NCBI GenBank assembly: GCA_016778085.1
Contig: JADHQF010000005.1
Coordinates: forward strand, 1-32,051
Direction of reading: 5' to 3'
Length of the DNA: 32,051 nucleotides
Origin: Luminiphilus sp.
GTDB lineage: Bacteria > Pseudomonadota > Gammaproteobacteria > Pseudomonadales > Halieaceae
Shown here: positions 20,394-30,921 of the stretch, in pieces
How positions within the stretch are numbered: position 1 is the first letter of the stretch
Layout: each line of letters opens with the position of its first letter
Notes under the pieces: generated by a model
What the model was told of the DNA's origin: nothing
The model's database searches: none
Seen by the model: the letters and a program-made list of their open reading frames with translations, nothing else
Translations under genes and position numbers: made by a program

Positions 20394-22814
20394 ATGACCG
20401 ATCAAGACCACCAATTGCCCTTGCTGCCGCTTCGAGACGTGGTGGTATATCCTCACATGGTGCTGCCGTTGTTTGTTGGACGCGAGCGATCCATTGAGGC
20501 CCTGGAGCACGCGATGCTCGACAACAAGCAGGTGCTGCTGGTTGCGCAGCGCAATGCGTCCGATGACCAGCCCGGCGTCGATGACCTGTATCAGGTCGGC
20601 ACCGTGTCCAATATCCTCCAGCTACTCAAATTGCCCGATGGCACAATTAAGGTCTTGGTTGAGGGCAGCTACCGTGCCGCAGTGCTGGCCATCGACGACG
20701 ATGAGCAATTTGCAGTGGCCTCGGTTAGACAAATTGAGGCCGATCCCCTGTCCGAGCGCGACGCCGCCTCTCTGGTTAAGGCGACGGTAGAGCAGTTCGA
20801 AAAATACGTGGGTTTGAGCAAAAAAGTGCCTGCAGAGGTGCTGACCTCCCTGTCTGGCATTGATGAACCTGGTCGCCTCGCGGATACCATCTCAGCTCAC
20901 ATGGGCGTTGATCTTGAAGAGAAGCAGCGGATTCTAGAGATCGCTGATGTGCAAGGACGTCTAGAGCATCTTCAGTCCCTGATGGATGCGGAGATTGATC
21001 TGTTCCAGGTCGAAAAGCGCATCCGTGGTCGGGTCAAAAAACAGATGGAAAAAAGCCAGCGCGAGTACTACCTCAACGAGCAGATGAAGGCGATTCAGAA
21101 AGAGCTCGGTGAAATGGATGACGCGCCGAATGAAGTCGATGATTTGCAGAACAAAATCAACGACGCACGCATGCCAGAGGAGGCGCTGGAGAAGGCCAAT
21201 GCTGAGCTAAGTAAGCTCAAAATGATGTCCCCGATGTCGGCCGAGGCGTCTGTCGTGCGCGGCTATCTCGATTGGATGGTTAGCATTCCGTGGTTCAAGC
21301 GCAGCAAGGTTCGCCATGACCTGAAGCGAGCGCAGACCGTGCTGGACGCGGACCATTTTGGGCTCGAGGAGGTGAAGGAGCGCATCCTTGAATACTTGGC
21401 AGTACAAAAGCGGGTGCGGAAACTAAAAGGCCCCGTGCTTTGCCTCGTCGGGCCGCCGGGCGTGGGTAAAACATCCTTGGGTGAGTCAATTGCCCGCTCA
21501 ACGAACCGGAAATTTATCCGAATGGCTTTGGGTGGTGTCCGCGACGAAGCGGAGATAAGAGGCCACCGGCGAACCTATATCGGCTCCATGCCCGGCAAAT
21601 TACTGCAGAGGATGTCCAAGGCCGGTGTCAGAAACCCGCTTTTCCTTTTGGATGAGATCGACAAGATGGGGATGGACCACCGGGGCGATCCGGCCTCTGC
21701 CATGCTGGAAGTGCTCGACCCGGAGCAAAATCACGCGTTCAACGATCATTATCTCGAGGTTGACTATGACCTTTCTGACGTGATGTTCGTGTGCACCTCC
21801 AACACTATGAATATCCCCGGACCCCTGCTGGATCGGATGGAAGTGATTCGCATCCCGGGCTACACCGAGGACGAGAAGCTCAACATCGCTCAGAAATATC
21901 TGATACCCAAGCAAACGAAGCTCAATGGGCTCAAGTCGGACGAGATCGACCTCTCGGAAGAGGCCTGCTTAGACATTATCCGCTACTACACCCGCGAAGC
22001 CGGGGTCAGGGCGTTGGAGCGCCAGATTGCCAAAGTGTGCCGCAAAATGGTCAAGGCTTTTGCGCTGGGCGAGCAGGAGTCTGGGCAGACCATCAGCCCG
22101 GAATCACTACCGGATATTCTCGGGGTGCGAAAATTCAATTTCGGCACTGCCGAACAGGAGAACAAGGTTGGGCAAGTCACGGGGTTGGCCTGGACGTCTG
22201 TGGGTGGTGAGCTCCTGACCATTGAGGTGGCCTCGACCCGGGGTAAGGGGCGCGTTGTGAAGACTGGCTCTCTGGGTGACGTGATGCAGGAGTCGATTCA
22301 GGCAGCAAATACAGTGGTCAGAGCCAAGTCTCAAACCCTTGGCATTCCTGCGCGCTTCCATGACACGCGCGACATGCATATTCACGTTCCTGAGGGTGCG
22401 ACCCCCAAGGATGGCCCCAGCGCCGGTATCGCGATGTGCACCGCGTTGGTGAGCAGTTTCACGGAAATTCCTGTGCGAGCTGATGTCGCCATGACGGGCG
22501 AAATCACGCTCCGCGGAGAGGTCTTGCCGATAGGCGGTTTAAAAGAAAAGCTGCTGGCGGCCCGTCGAGGCGGTATCAGCACGGTCGTGATCCCTCATGA
22601 AAACGAGCGGGATCTTCAAGAAGTGCCTGATAACATTAAGGAAAATCTCGAAATTCGGCCGGTCAAGTGGATCGATGAGGTGCTGGCGATCGCACTCGAG
22701 CGCCTGCCCGAACCTCTCGACGATGATGCCTATCTCGCAGCCTCTGAAAATATCGGACAGGGGGATGACGCAGGTCAGGAATCTATGGACGCTAATCGGC
22801 CCAGATCCCACTGA
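20394..22814 (+). CDS. lon: Lon protease
   Basis: LPLLPLRDVVVYPHMVLPLFVGRERS, GPPGVGKTSLGESIA, catalytic DGPSAGIAM. Confidence 0.98.
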   Translation: MTDQDHQLPLLPLRDVVVYPHMVLPLFVGRERSIEALEHAMLDNKQVLLVAQRNASDDQPGVDDLYQVGTVSNILQLLKLPDGTIKVLVEGSYRAAVLAIDDDEQFAVASVRQIEADPLSERDAASLVKATVEQFEKYVGLSKKVPAEVLTSLSGIDEPGRLADTISAHMGVDLEEKQRILEIADVQGRLEHLQSLMDAEIDLFQVEKRIRGRVKKQMEKSQREYYLNEQMKAIQKELGEMDDAPNEVDDLQNKINDARMPEEALEKANAELSKLKMMSPMSAEASVVRGYLDWMVSIPWFKRSKVRHDLKRAQTVLDADHFGLEEVKERILEYLAVQKRVRKLKGPVLCLVGPPGVGKTSLGESIARSTNRKFIRMALGGVRDEAEIRGHRRTYIGSMPGKLLQRMSKAGVRNPLFLLDEIDKMGMDHRGDPASAMLEVLDPEQNHAFNDHYLEVDYDLSDVMFVCTSNTMNIPGPLLDRMEVIRIPGYTEDEKLNIAQKYLIPKQTKLNGLKSDEIDLSEEACLDIIRYYTREAGVRALERQIAKVCRKMVKAFALGEQESGQTISPESLPDILGVRKFNFGTAEQENKVGQVTGLAWTSVGGELLTIEVASTRGKGRVVKTGSLGDVMQESIQAANTVVRAKSQTLGIPARFHDTRDMHIHVPEGATPKDGPSAGIAMCTALVSSFTEIPVRADVAMTGEITLRGEVLPIGGLKEKLLAARRGGISTVVIPHENERDLQEVPDNIKENLEIRPVKWIDEVLAIALERLPEPLDDDAYLAASENIGQGDDAGQESMDANRPRSH

Positions 22815-22923
22815 TTTCAAGCGTTTCAGCGTTGACCGCACCTAGTGGCAGGGGTAGTCTATCTGCAGGCGCTGAGATATGTGCCGGTGAATATTCAGCT
22901 CAAACCACTCGAGGGGTAACAAC

Positions 22924-23199
22924 GTGAACAAAAATGACTTGATTGACGCCATTGCCGCAGACGCGGATCTTTCCAAAGCTTCTGCCGGTCGTGCGCTTGA
23001 TGCGGCGATTGGTGCGATTACTGGCGCGCTGTCGAAAGGCGGTAGTGTGTCGCTGGTAGGCTTCGGAACGTTTTCCGTCAAGGCGAGAGCGGCTCGCCAG
23101 GGACGCAATCCGCGTACGGGTGAGACCATCCAGATCGCGGCCTCGAACACGCCTGGGTTCAAAGCGGGCAAGGCGCTAAAGGATGCCGTTAATAAGTAA
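22924..23199 (+). CDS. hupB: DNA-binding protein HU
   Basis: [27 protein letters not shown]...[29 protein letters not shown] start preceded by gagggg; downstream of lon. Confidence 0.96.
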   Translation: MNKNDLIDAIAADADLSKASAGRALDAAIGAITGALSKGGSVSLVGFGTFSVKARAARQGRNPRTGETIQIAASNTPGFKAGKALKDAVNK

Positions 23200-23234
23200 C
23201 TGAACCTGTTATGCCGTCTTGGGGCGGTTGCGAG

Positions 23235-23260
23235 GAAGGCGCCATTGTGCGCCTTCTTTT
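23235..23260 (+). terminator. Intrinsic terminator after hupB
   Basis: GAAGGCGC CATTGT GCGCCTTC TTTTC. Confidence 0.8.
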
Positions 23261-23307
23261 CGTCTAGCTCCTTCGATTTCAACCAACCGTTAAAGAGCCA
23301 CATTACT

Positions 23308-25185
23308 ATGCTTCAGTCCATGCGCCAAAGCACCCAAAGTACCGCAGCAAAGGTGATTATTGGCCTTATCGTGCTGTCCTTTGCTGCTTTCGGGCTGGAG
23401 ACCTTGCTTCCTGGTGGCTCAGGCACATCGGTTGCTGAGGTCAATGGCGAGGAAATCACGCCGTTCGCGTTGCAGGAGGCGATCACACAGCAAAAACGCC
23501 AGTTGGTCAGTGTGCTAGGAGACGATATTGATCCCGCGTTACTGGATGACGACCGATTGCAGCCCAGAGCACTTCAATCATTGATCCAGCGCGCACTGCT
23601 GCTCCAGAAGAGCACGGCATTGAGCCTGGTGGCGTCCGAGGCGCAGGTTGGCAAGTCAATCACCGGAATTGAGGCGTTCCAGTTAAACGGCATATTTTCT
23701 CCCGACGCTTACAAGAGCGTGCTGGCTAACGCAGGTTACACGCCGGAGCGGTTTCGCAGAGCCCAGGCCGAGGACATTGTGCTGACACAACTGCAAACCG
23801 CGATCAGTGAGACTGAATTCGCCACGCAGACAGAGCTCGCAGCAACCGCCAACCTGATTGCCGAAGAGCGCGATGTACGCTACGTCGTGATTCCTGAAAC
23901 AGGGCTGGTGACGGACGAGGATCTCTCCGATGCGGCGCTACAAAGTTACTACCAGCAGAACGAGGCCACGTTTTTTAACCCTGAGCAATTAGTGGTTGAC
24001 TACATTCTGCTCGATCCAGCCGACTTTGCGGTGTCAGTGGATGAGTCGGTGGTGGAAGAGCAATACGAGGCCGTGAAGGACGAGTACGAGGTCGCGGAGC
24101 AGGCAAGGGTCGCTCATATCTTGCTGATTCAGGACGACGACGAGACTGACACTGCCTACGAGCTGCGCGTAGCCAAGACGGCAGAACGGATCGGGCGCGG
24201 AGAGAATTTTGCCGATTTGGCGGCCGAGCTCTCGGATGACTTGGGTTCAGCCAGCCTCGGTGGCGAGCTAGGTTTTACAGATGGTTCCGCCTTTCCTGCT
24301 GCAATGGAGACTGCCATCGCAGCGCTGGCGGAACCCGGTGATATTTCGGGAGCCGTCGAAACCGATGCGGGCACCCATTTCATTCGCCTCGAGGAGCGCA
24401 TTGCCGCGGATTCTGTAAATTACGCCTCGGTGCGAGAGGAGCTTCGGGCCTCAATTGAAGCCGCGGAGGCCGAGCGTAATCTATTGATCGCGGTCGAAGA
24501 GCTGAGAGATCTCGCCTTCAATGCGCCGGATCTCTCATCCCCGGCGGCAGCAATCGGTGCCGAAGTGCTTGTTTCAGAGCCGTTTTCACTGGGCGAGGGC
24601 GTCGGGCTTTTCACTGACTCCCGCCTGAGGGAGCTCGCTTTCTCTGATGATGTTAAAGAGTCAGGCAACAATAGCGAAGTGCTAGAGTTAGCGGGTCAGC
24701 GTTTTGTTGCTGTCCGGGTGCGCGACGTACGCGCACCACAAGTTGCGCCTTTTGGCGAAGTCGAACGTGAGGTGCGGCGCGGTCTTAGAGCGGAACTTGA
24801 GGCAACAGCGCTGGCGGACATGGCCGCCAGGGCCGAGACGTTACTGGCGTCAGGCGAATCAATGGAGTCAGCGGCTAACGCCCTCGGTATGGAGTGGCGG
24901 GTGGAACTGGCTGCGACACGTTTAACTAGCCAGCTCCCGCAGCCAGTGCTGGAGACGGCTTTCGCCATGCCGCGGGGTCAAACAGGGCGGTTGCGCACAG
25001 TGTCCGTGCCCGGAGAGGGCTACGCGCTGGTCCAGTTGGCTCGAGTGAACCCCGGCGATGTAGCAGCGTTGAGCAGCGCCGAGGCACAGCAGTTGTTTGA
25101 TCTCCGCAGCGGTGAACAGCAGCGGCTTAGCTTCGATGAGTTTCTGGTTCATCAGCGCAACGCAGCCGACATTGTCATTCGCTGA
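23308..25185 (+). CDS. ppiD: PpiD-like periplasmic folding chaperone (SurA_N plus parvulin PPIase domain)
   Basis: MLQSMRQSTQSTAAKVIIGLIVLSFAAFG TM anchor, VAEVNGEEIT, parvulin ARVAHILLI...GRGENFADLAAELSDDLGSASLGGELGF; downstream of hupB. Confidence 0.93.
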   Translation: MLQSMRQSTQSTAAKVIIGLIVLSFAAFGLETLLPGGSGTSVAEVNGEEITPFALQEAITQQKRQLVSVLGDDIDPALLDDDRLQPRALQSLIQRALLLQKSTALSLVASEAQVGKSITGIEAFQLNGIFSPDAYKSVLANAGYTPERFRRAQAEDIVLTQLQTAISETEFATQTELAATANLIAEERDVRYVVIPETGLVTDEDLSDAALQSYYQQNEATFFNPEQLVVDYILLDPADFAVSVDESVVEEQYEAVKDEYEVAEQARVAHILLIQDDDETDTAYELRVAKTAERIGRGENFADLAAELSDDLGSASLGGELGFTDGSAFPAAMETAIAALAEPGDISGAVETDAGTHFIRLEERIAADSVNYASVREELRASIEAAEAERNLLIAVEELRDLAFNAPDLSSPAAAIGAEVLVSEPFSLGEGVGLFTDSRLRELAFSDDVKESGNNSEVLELAGQRFVAVRVRDVRAPQVAPFGEVEREVRRGLRAELEATALADMAARAETLLASGESMESAANALGMEWRVELAATRLTSQLPQPVLETAFAMPRGQTGRLRTVSVPGEGYALVQLARVNPGDVAALSSAEAQQLFDLRSGEQQRLSFDEFLVHQRNAADIVIR

Positions 25186-25215
25186 GTCGGCGCTGGCCAA
25201 CGGCGGGCTTCAAGC

Positions 25216-25800
25216 ATGGTGAGCGGAGGCGCTGAACAGGGCGGCTCACTGGAGGAACTGTTGGGTCAGGTCCCTGACAGACACCACGCGGTCAGCCACA
25301 AAGAGGGCGTGCTTTCCGTAAATGGACGCCACCCTGCGCCGCTCAATCTGTGGCAACCTGACTACTGCGGCGATATCGATATGGCCATCTCGTCAGATGG
25401 GACCTGGTACCACGAGGGCGTGGCTATAAAGCGCCCTGAGCTTTGGCATTTGTTTGCAGGAATTCTTCGGCGCGAGGCCGACGGTGAGTACTATCTGGTA
25501 ACCCCTGTCGAGAAATGCCGAGTCGATGTCGCGCTGCATCCCTTGATGATCACCGATATGCAATGGGATGAATCGGGGGGTAGTGCTCAGCTATTGGCCG
25601 TGCTCAATGCCGGCGGCATATTTCCTGTGGGCCCCGAGTATCCCCTGAAGCTAGAGCAAAAAGCCGGCGGGGCCGCGTATATCGAGCTTCCCCACGGGCT
25701 TTCAGCCTTATGCTCTAGGGCGGCTTGGTACCGGCTGGTCGACCTTGCTGATGACGACCACAGCATTACAAGTGGCGGAGCCAAGTTCTTTTTAAGCTGA
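25216..25800 (+). CDS. DUF1285 family protein
   Basis: PLNLWQPDYCGDIDMAISSDGTWYHEGVAIKRPELWHLFAGILRREADGEYYLVTPVEKCRVDV matches the DUF1285 pattern from memory. Confidence 0.85.
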   Translation: MVSGGAEQGGSLEELLGQVPDRHHAVSHKEGVLSVNGRHPAPLNLWQPDYCGDIDMAISSDGTWYHEGVAIKRPELWHLFAGILRREADGEYYLVTPVEKCRVDVALHPLMITDMQWDESGGSAQLLAVLNAGGIFPVGPEYPLKLEQKAGGAAYIELPHGLSALCSRAAWYRLVDLADDDHSITSGGAKFFLS

Positions 25801-25808
25801 TACCGCGC

Positions 25809-27443
25809 TTACATATTGGGGTAGTTCGGACCGCCAAAGCCCTCAGGACTCACCCAGGTAATGTTCTGTGAGGGGTCCTTAATGTCGCAGGTTTTGCAGT
25901 GTACGCAGTTTTGCGCGTTAATTTGAAAGCGTGGACCCTCGGTGTCTTCAACGATCTCGTAAACCCCAGCAGGACAGTAACGCTGCGCGGGCTCGGCGTA
26001 CTTTGGCAGGTTCACTGCGATCGGGACTGAGCTGTCCTTCAGCGTGAGGTGACACGGCTGATCTTCTTCATGGTTGGTATTGGACAGGAACACCGAGGAG
26101 AGCCGATCAAACGTAATGGTGTTATCGGGTTTGGGATATTCGATCACTTTTGCTGAGGAAGCTTCCTCAAGACAGGCATGATCAGGCTTCGCATCGTGTA
26201 GCGTGAAGGGCAAGCGTCCTGCAAACAGGTTTTGATCGATCCAGACCATCGCGGCACCGAGTAAGGTGCCGAACTTATGCATGAAGCCTGAGAAGTTACG
26301 GGCGCTATGCAGTTCCTTGCCTAACCAGGAATCGCTGATCCTGCCCGCCAGATCAGTCAGCAGAACAGGCGGCGCTTCGCTTTGCAGCGCAGCCATAATG
26401 CTTTCTGCCGCCAGCATGCCGCTCTTCATGGCAGTGTGGTTGCCCTTGATCTTGACGCTGTTCAGAGTACCTGCATCACACCCCACTAATACGCCCCCGG
26501 GAAAGGCCATGTCAGGTAGTGAGTTTTGCCCGCCCTTGGCCAGCGCACGTGCACCGTAAGCGATGCGCTCCCCACCCTCGAGGACCTCCCGGGTCTTCGA
26601 GTGGGTTTTCCAGCGCTGGAACTCTTCGAACGGACTGAGGTGCGGGTTGCTGTAATTTAGATCGGCAATCAGACCCAGATAAACCTCGTGATTTTCAGCG
26701 TGGTACAGGAATGCGCCGCCGCTGGAGTTGGATTCCGACAGTGGCCAGCCAATACCGTGCACAACCAGCCCTTCCTGATGCTTATCAGGGTCAATTTTCC
26801 AGACTTCTTTAATGCCGATGCCATAGTGTTGCGGATCTTTGCCTTCATCGAGGTTAAAGTGCGCGATCAACTGCTTGCCAAGGTGCCCACGGCAGCCCTC
26901 GGCAAACACCGTATAGCGCGCGTGTAATTCCATGCTGGGCACGTAGCTGTCTTTCTGCGCTCCATCGGCGCCGACACCCATCTCGCCCGTCGCGATGCCT
27001 TTGACGTTCCCCGCCTCATCAAACAGCACCTCTGCCGCCGTGAAACCGGGGTAGATCTCTACGCCCATGCCCTCTGCCTGTTCGGCCAGCCAGCGACAGA
27101 CATTACCCATAGAGACAATATAGTTGCCTTCATTGTGAGTGGGCCGTGGGATGGCGAATCCCGGTAGTTTGATCGCACTCTCCTGGCCGGTATAGAAGTA
27201 GAACGTATCGCCCGTTACCGAGGTGTTGAGTGGCGCACCGCGGTCTTGCCAATCAGGTAGCAGCTCATTCAGGGCTCGGGGCTCGAGTACCGCACCGGAG
27301 AGGATGTGCGCGCCGACCTCAGATCCCTTCTCCACGACGCACACCGTGGTCTCACGTCCTTCAGACTCGGCCAGTTGCATCAGTCGAATTGCCGCAGACA
27401 AGCCGGCAGGGCCCGCTCCGACTACGACTACGTCAAACTCCAT
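25809..27443 (-). CDS. Electron transfer flavoprotein-ubiquinone oxidoreductase
   Basis: FAD motif DVVVVGAGPAGLSAAIRL, C-terminal 4Fe-4S CVHCKTCDIKDPSQNITWVSPEGFGGPNYPNM; start at internal Met 27443. Confidence 0.96.
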   Translation of the reverse strand: MEFDVVVVGAGPAGLSAAIRLMQLAESEGRETTVCVVEKGSEVGAHILSGAVLEPRALNELLPDWQDRGAPLNTSVTGDTFYFYTGQESAIKLPGFAIPRPTHNEGNYIVSMGNVCRWLAEQAEGMGVEIYPGFTAAEVLFDEAGNVKGIATGEMGVGADGAQKDSYVPSMELHARYTVFAEGCRGHLGKQLIAHFNLDEGKDPQHYGIGIKEVWKIDPDKHQEGLVVHGIGWPLSESNSSGGAFLYHAENHEVYLGLIADLNYSNPHLSPFEEFQRWKTHSKTREVLEGGERIAYGARALAKGGQNSLPDMAFPGGVLVGCDAGTLNSVKIKGNHTAMKSGMLAAESIMAALQSEAPPVLLTDLAGRISDSWLGKELHSARNFSGFMHKFGTLLGAAMVWIDQNLFAGRLPFTLHDAKPDHACLEEASSAKVIEYPKPDNTITFDRLSSVFLSNTNHEEDQPCHLTLKDSSVPIAVNLPKYAEPAQRYCPAGVYEIVEDTEGPRFQINAQNCVHCKTCDIKDPSQNITWVSPEGFGGPNYPNM

Positions 27444-27533
27444 CGACTCTCTTTCCACACCACACCTCGCGACTTTTCTAGCGGCTCGTCGGTAATCTCC
27501 AACATCACCGAAATCCATTAGAATCCGGAGCTG

Positions 27534-27562
27534 TTGAGTGCTTTACTTTGCGGCGGCATGAT
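27534..27562 (+). promoter_or_regulatory. Weak candidate sigma70 promoter for etfBA
   Basis: TTGAGT-17 bp-CATGAT (4/6 matches each), in the divergent ETF-QO/etfB intergenic region. Confidence 0.3.
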
Positions 27563-27748
27563 ACACTAACGTGGCCGTACTAGCAGGTTTGCGAGGTGAT
27601 ACAGGCGTGGGAGACCCCAGCGGTAACCGGCGTTAAAAAAGGGTCCAGAGACGGCCCTGAGCGGTCCTGGCAAATCGATGAGTGAGAAACAGCCCCGTAA
27701 GCGGCAGCAAACAATCTACACAAAGATCTGGAATTATCTGGAGACACC

Positions 27749-28498
27749 ATGAAAGCATTGGTCGCGGTAAAACGCGTGGTCGATTACAACGTCAAGGTCA
27801 GAGCGAAGGCAGATGGCACGGACGTTGATCTGAATAACGTCAAGATGGCGATCAACCCATTTTGCGAAATAGCAGTTGAAGAGGCCGTCAGGCTGAAAGA
27901 AGCGGGCACCGTGACCGAGATTGTCGCCGTGTCAGTGGGCGAGAGCAGCTGCCAGGAGCAAATCCGCACCGCTTTGGCGTTGGGCGCCGATCGAGGTGTA
28001 CACGTAGAGGTCGAGGGCAGGCCTGAACCGCTGGCCATTGCCAAGCTCCTCAAAGGTGTGTTCGACCAGGAATCTCCGGACCTGGTCATCATGGGTAAAC
28101 AGTCGATTGACGGCGATAACAACCAGACCGGGCAAATGCTGGGTGCACTGACCGGAATGGGGCAAGGTACTTTTGCCTCAGAGGTCAAGATTGGAGAGGG
28201 CACTGTCGAGGTGGTGCGAGAGGTAGACGGTGGTCTGCAAACTGTCTCGTTGACGCTGCCGGCCATCATCACGACAGATTTACGCCTCAACGAGCCGCGT
28301 TATGCATCCTTGCCGAACATCATGAAAGCCAAGAAAAAACCGCTGGAGACGCTGACGCCCGAGCAGCTCTCAGTAGCTGTGCAATCCCACGTTACGCAAG
28401 TGGGTGTGGCGCCTCCTCCCGAGCGAGCAGCGGGCATCAAAGTAGAGGATGTCTCGCAGCTAGTCGACAAACTGAAAAACGAAGCAAAGGTGATCTGA
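27749..28498 (+). CDS. etfB: Electron transfer flavoprotein beta subunit
   Basis: MKALVAVKRVVDYNVKVRAKADGTDVDLNNVKMAINPFCEIAVEEAVRLKE; DGDNNQTGQMLGAL. Confidence 0.97.
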   Translation: MKALVAVKRVVDYNVKVRAKADGTDVDLNNVKMAINPFCEIAVEEAVRLKEAGTVTEIVAVSVGESSCQEQIRTALALGADRGVHVEVEGRPEPLAIAKLLKGVFDQESPDLVIMGKQSIDGDNNQTGQMLGALTGMGQGTFASEVKIGEGTVEVVREVDGGLQTVSLTLPAIITTDLRLNEPRYASLPNIMKAKKKPLETLTPEQLSVAVQSHVTQVGVAPPPERAAGIKVEDVSQLVDKLKNEAKVI

Positions 28499-29427
28499 TG
28501 AAAACATTGGTTATTGCAGAGCACGACAACGCATCTTTGAAGGCGGCGACGCTCAATGCGGTTGCGGCAGCCGGTGAGCTTGGTGGAGACGTGGATATTC
28601 TGGTAGCGGGGGCCGGTTGTGGCGCCGCTGCTGACGCGGCAGCGCAGGTTCCGGGTGTCGCCAAGGTGATTTGTGCGGATAACGCCGCCTATGAACATCA
28701 GCTGGCCGAAAACGTGAGTCTATTGGTCGCAGAATTAGGCGCTGACTATGACAACCTTCTGGCTCCTTCTACGGCGAACGGCAAAAACATTATGCCGCGC
28801 GTGGCGGCGCTGCTCGACGTCGGTCAGATCTCCGACATTCTCTCCGTTGAGAGTGCTGACACCTTCACGCGGCCCATCTATGCGGGCAACGTGATCGCGA
28901 CCGTGCAATCGGCAGATCCCAAAAAGGTGATCACTGTCCGGACCACTGCTTTTGATGCGGTGCCGGCCGAGGGCGGCAGCGCGACGGTAGAGGCGTGCTC
29001 CGCGGCGCATGATGCTGGCGTCTCACAATTTATCCGCGAGGAAGTGGCTGTTTCTGATCGCCCCGAACTGACATCAGCGTCGGTCGTGATTTCAGGCGGC
29101 CGTGGCATGCAAAACGGGGATAACTTCAGTCTGCTGGAAGGTATCGCTGACAAGCTAAATGCAGCAATCGGCGCCTCTCGAGCGGCCGTTGATGCAGGCT
29201 TTGTGCCCAACGATTATCAGGTAGGCCAGACCGGCAAAATTGTGGCCCCGGATCTGTACATCGCTGTGGGTATTTCAGGTGCCATTCAGCACCTTGCCGG
29301 CATGAAGGACAGCAAGGTTATCGTGGCAATCAACAAGGACGAGGACGCACCGATCTTCCAGGTCGCCGACTACGGCCTCGTAGCGGATCTCTTTGAGGCG
29401 TTGCCCGAGCTGGAAGCTGCGATCTAG
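28498..29427 (+). CDS. etfA: Electron transfer flavoprotein alpha subunit
   Basis: [97 protein letters not shown] junction with etfB. Confidence 0.97.
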   Translation: MKTLVIAEHDNASLKAATLNAVAAAGELGGDVDILVAGAGCGAAADAAAQVPGVAKVICADNAAYEHQLAENVSLLVAELGADYDNLLAPSTANGKNIMPRVAALLDVGQISDILSVESADTFTRPIYAGNVIATVQSADPKKVITVRTTAFDAVPAEGGSATVEACSAAHDAGVSQFIREEVAVSDRPELTSASVVISGGRGMQNGDNFSLLEGIADKLNAAIGASRAAVDAGFVPNDYQVGQTGKIVAPDLYIAVGISGAIQHLAGMKDSKVIVAINKDEDAPIFQVADYGLVADLFEALPELEAAI

Positions 29428-29440
29428 TCACGACCTCTAC

Positions 29441-29467
29441 GCCGCCGACGCCTGTCGGCGGCTTCTC
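29441..29467 (+). terminator. Terminator-like hairpin after etfA
   Basis: GCCGCCGAC GCCT GTCGGCGGC TTCTC: perfect 9-bp stem, short T-rich tail. Confidence 0.6.
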
Positions 29468-29501
29468 ATCCCTCCCAACCGAGACAGCACTCGCGGCTTA
29501 A

Positions 29502-30668
29502 TCAGTCGCGGCGCAGTGACTCCCTGATCGCAATCGGGTTCGGCAGTGCCAGTACGACCAGATAGGACGACGCCAGCAGCGTTATGACGGTGACCGCCTG
29601 AATGAGCGTCGCCGCTGGGCCTCCAAGCAGGCCCTTTGACAGCCCCAAGAATGCAATGAGCAGGGCGAACTCACTACATTGGCCTAGCCGCAGACCGAGA
29701 TTCCAGCTGAGTTTAGGTTCGTCAAACACGCCGCGCACCAGCAGGTGGAACACGGCGGGCTTGAGCGCCAGGAACAAGGCCGCGATGACGACCGCGGGGA
29801 GAGCCACCTGTGGGACTAGTGCCATGTCGAGACCGCTCCCCACTGAAAAGAAAAAGACCACAAGAAAGAAATCTCGCAACGGCTTCAAGCTGATGGCGAT
29901 GTATTGAGCGATGGGGCTACTGGCGATACTGATGCCCGCGATAAAGGCGCCAATCTCAGCAGATAGCCCCATCCAAATGGCCAGTTCCGCCATGCCAAGG
30001 CACCATCCGATCGACAGCAGAAAGATATACTCGTGATAGCGATCAAAACGCTTGATGAGCGGTAGCAAAACCGCTCGGACACTGAGCCAGCTGACAGCTC
30101 CTAGTAGAGGGAGCGTCAGTAACGGCCGTAAAAGGGCCCCCATGCCAGATGTCTCTCCGCCCGCGCTTTCGATCATGACCAAAACAATGATGGCGAGCAG
30201 ATCCTGAAACAGGAGCAGGGCGATCATGAGCTCACCGAGGTGACGATGATGCAGCACCGTGGTCGGTAACAGCTTGATACCAATGATCGTCGATGAGAAT
30301 ACCAGCGCCGCGCTGATCAGCAGAGCATCCATTCCGCTGAACCCGAACAGACGGCTCAAACCGTAACCCGCTGCAGCAAAGACTGCCGCGCTGATCAGTG
30401 CGACCAGAGTTGATTGGCGCAGACTGTTCCACAGGGCGATCGGCTTCATGTCGAGCCCGAGTAAAAACAGGAGAAAAATAATGCCTACGTGACCGGCGCC
30501 TGAAACCAGTTCCATGTCGGATACCACGCCCAAGCCGAAGGGGCCCAGCGCCACACCAAGCGCAATGTACGCGATTATGATGGGTTGCCGGGCATAGAGA
30601 GCAATCGATGACAGCACTGCCGCACCAAGAAAAATGGCCGCAAAGGTAAAGGTGATGCCTGTTTCCAT
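29502..30668 (-). CDS. CPA2 / Kef-type cation:proton antiporter membrane domain protein
   Basis: 388 aa, many TM segments; GPFGLGVVSDMELVSGAGHVGIIFLLFLLGLDMKP, FSSTIIGIKLLPT, SAEIGAFIAGISIASSP; no RCK/TrkA-N domain before the stop. Confidence 0.88.
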   Translation of the reverse strand: METGITFTFAAIFLGAAVLSSIALYARQPIIIAYIALGVALGPFGLGVVSDMELVSGAGHVGIIFLLFLLGLDMKPIALWNSLRQSTLVALISAAVFAAAGYGLSRLFGFSGMDALLISAALVFSSTIIGIKLLPTTVLHHRHLGELMIALLLFQDLLAIIVLVMIESAGGETSGMGALLRPLLTLPLLGAVSWLSVRAVLLPLIKRFDRYHEYIFLLSIGWCLGMAELAIWMGLSAEIGAFIAGISIASSPIAQYIAISLKPLRDFFLVVFFFSVGSGLDMALVPQVALPAVVIAALFLALKPAVFHLLVRGVFDEPKLSWNLGLRLGQCSEFALLIAFLGLSKGLLGGPAATLIQAVTVITLLASSYLVVLALPNPIAIRESLRRD

Positions 30669-30806
30669 GAATCATCCAGTCTCGTTTTGGTAGCGACGAA
30701 GAAGATGAATGCCGTGGCTATCGGCTGGGTAGAAATCTTCCTGTAGCCCTATTTTGGCACAGTCCATTCATAGGCCGGTGAATCTGCAAAATGTATTCAC
30801 AACGAC

Positions 30807-30836
30807 TGGAGAAACGGGCGTGATAACCGTTACAAT
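30807..30836 (+). promoter_or_regulatory. Candidate sigma70 promoter upstream of 36-aa ORF
   Basis: TGGAGA-18 bp-TACAAT; -10 matches 5/6. Confidence 0.4.
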
Positions 30837-30921
30837 CTCGCCGCCCGCGAGGGCGTGGAATCAACAGATATCCTTTGATCCTAGTGCGATCCCTCATGTG
30901 AGGCGACCGGAGAGAACTTTG

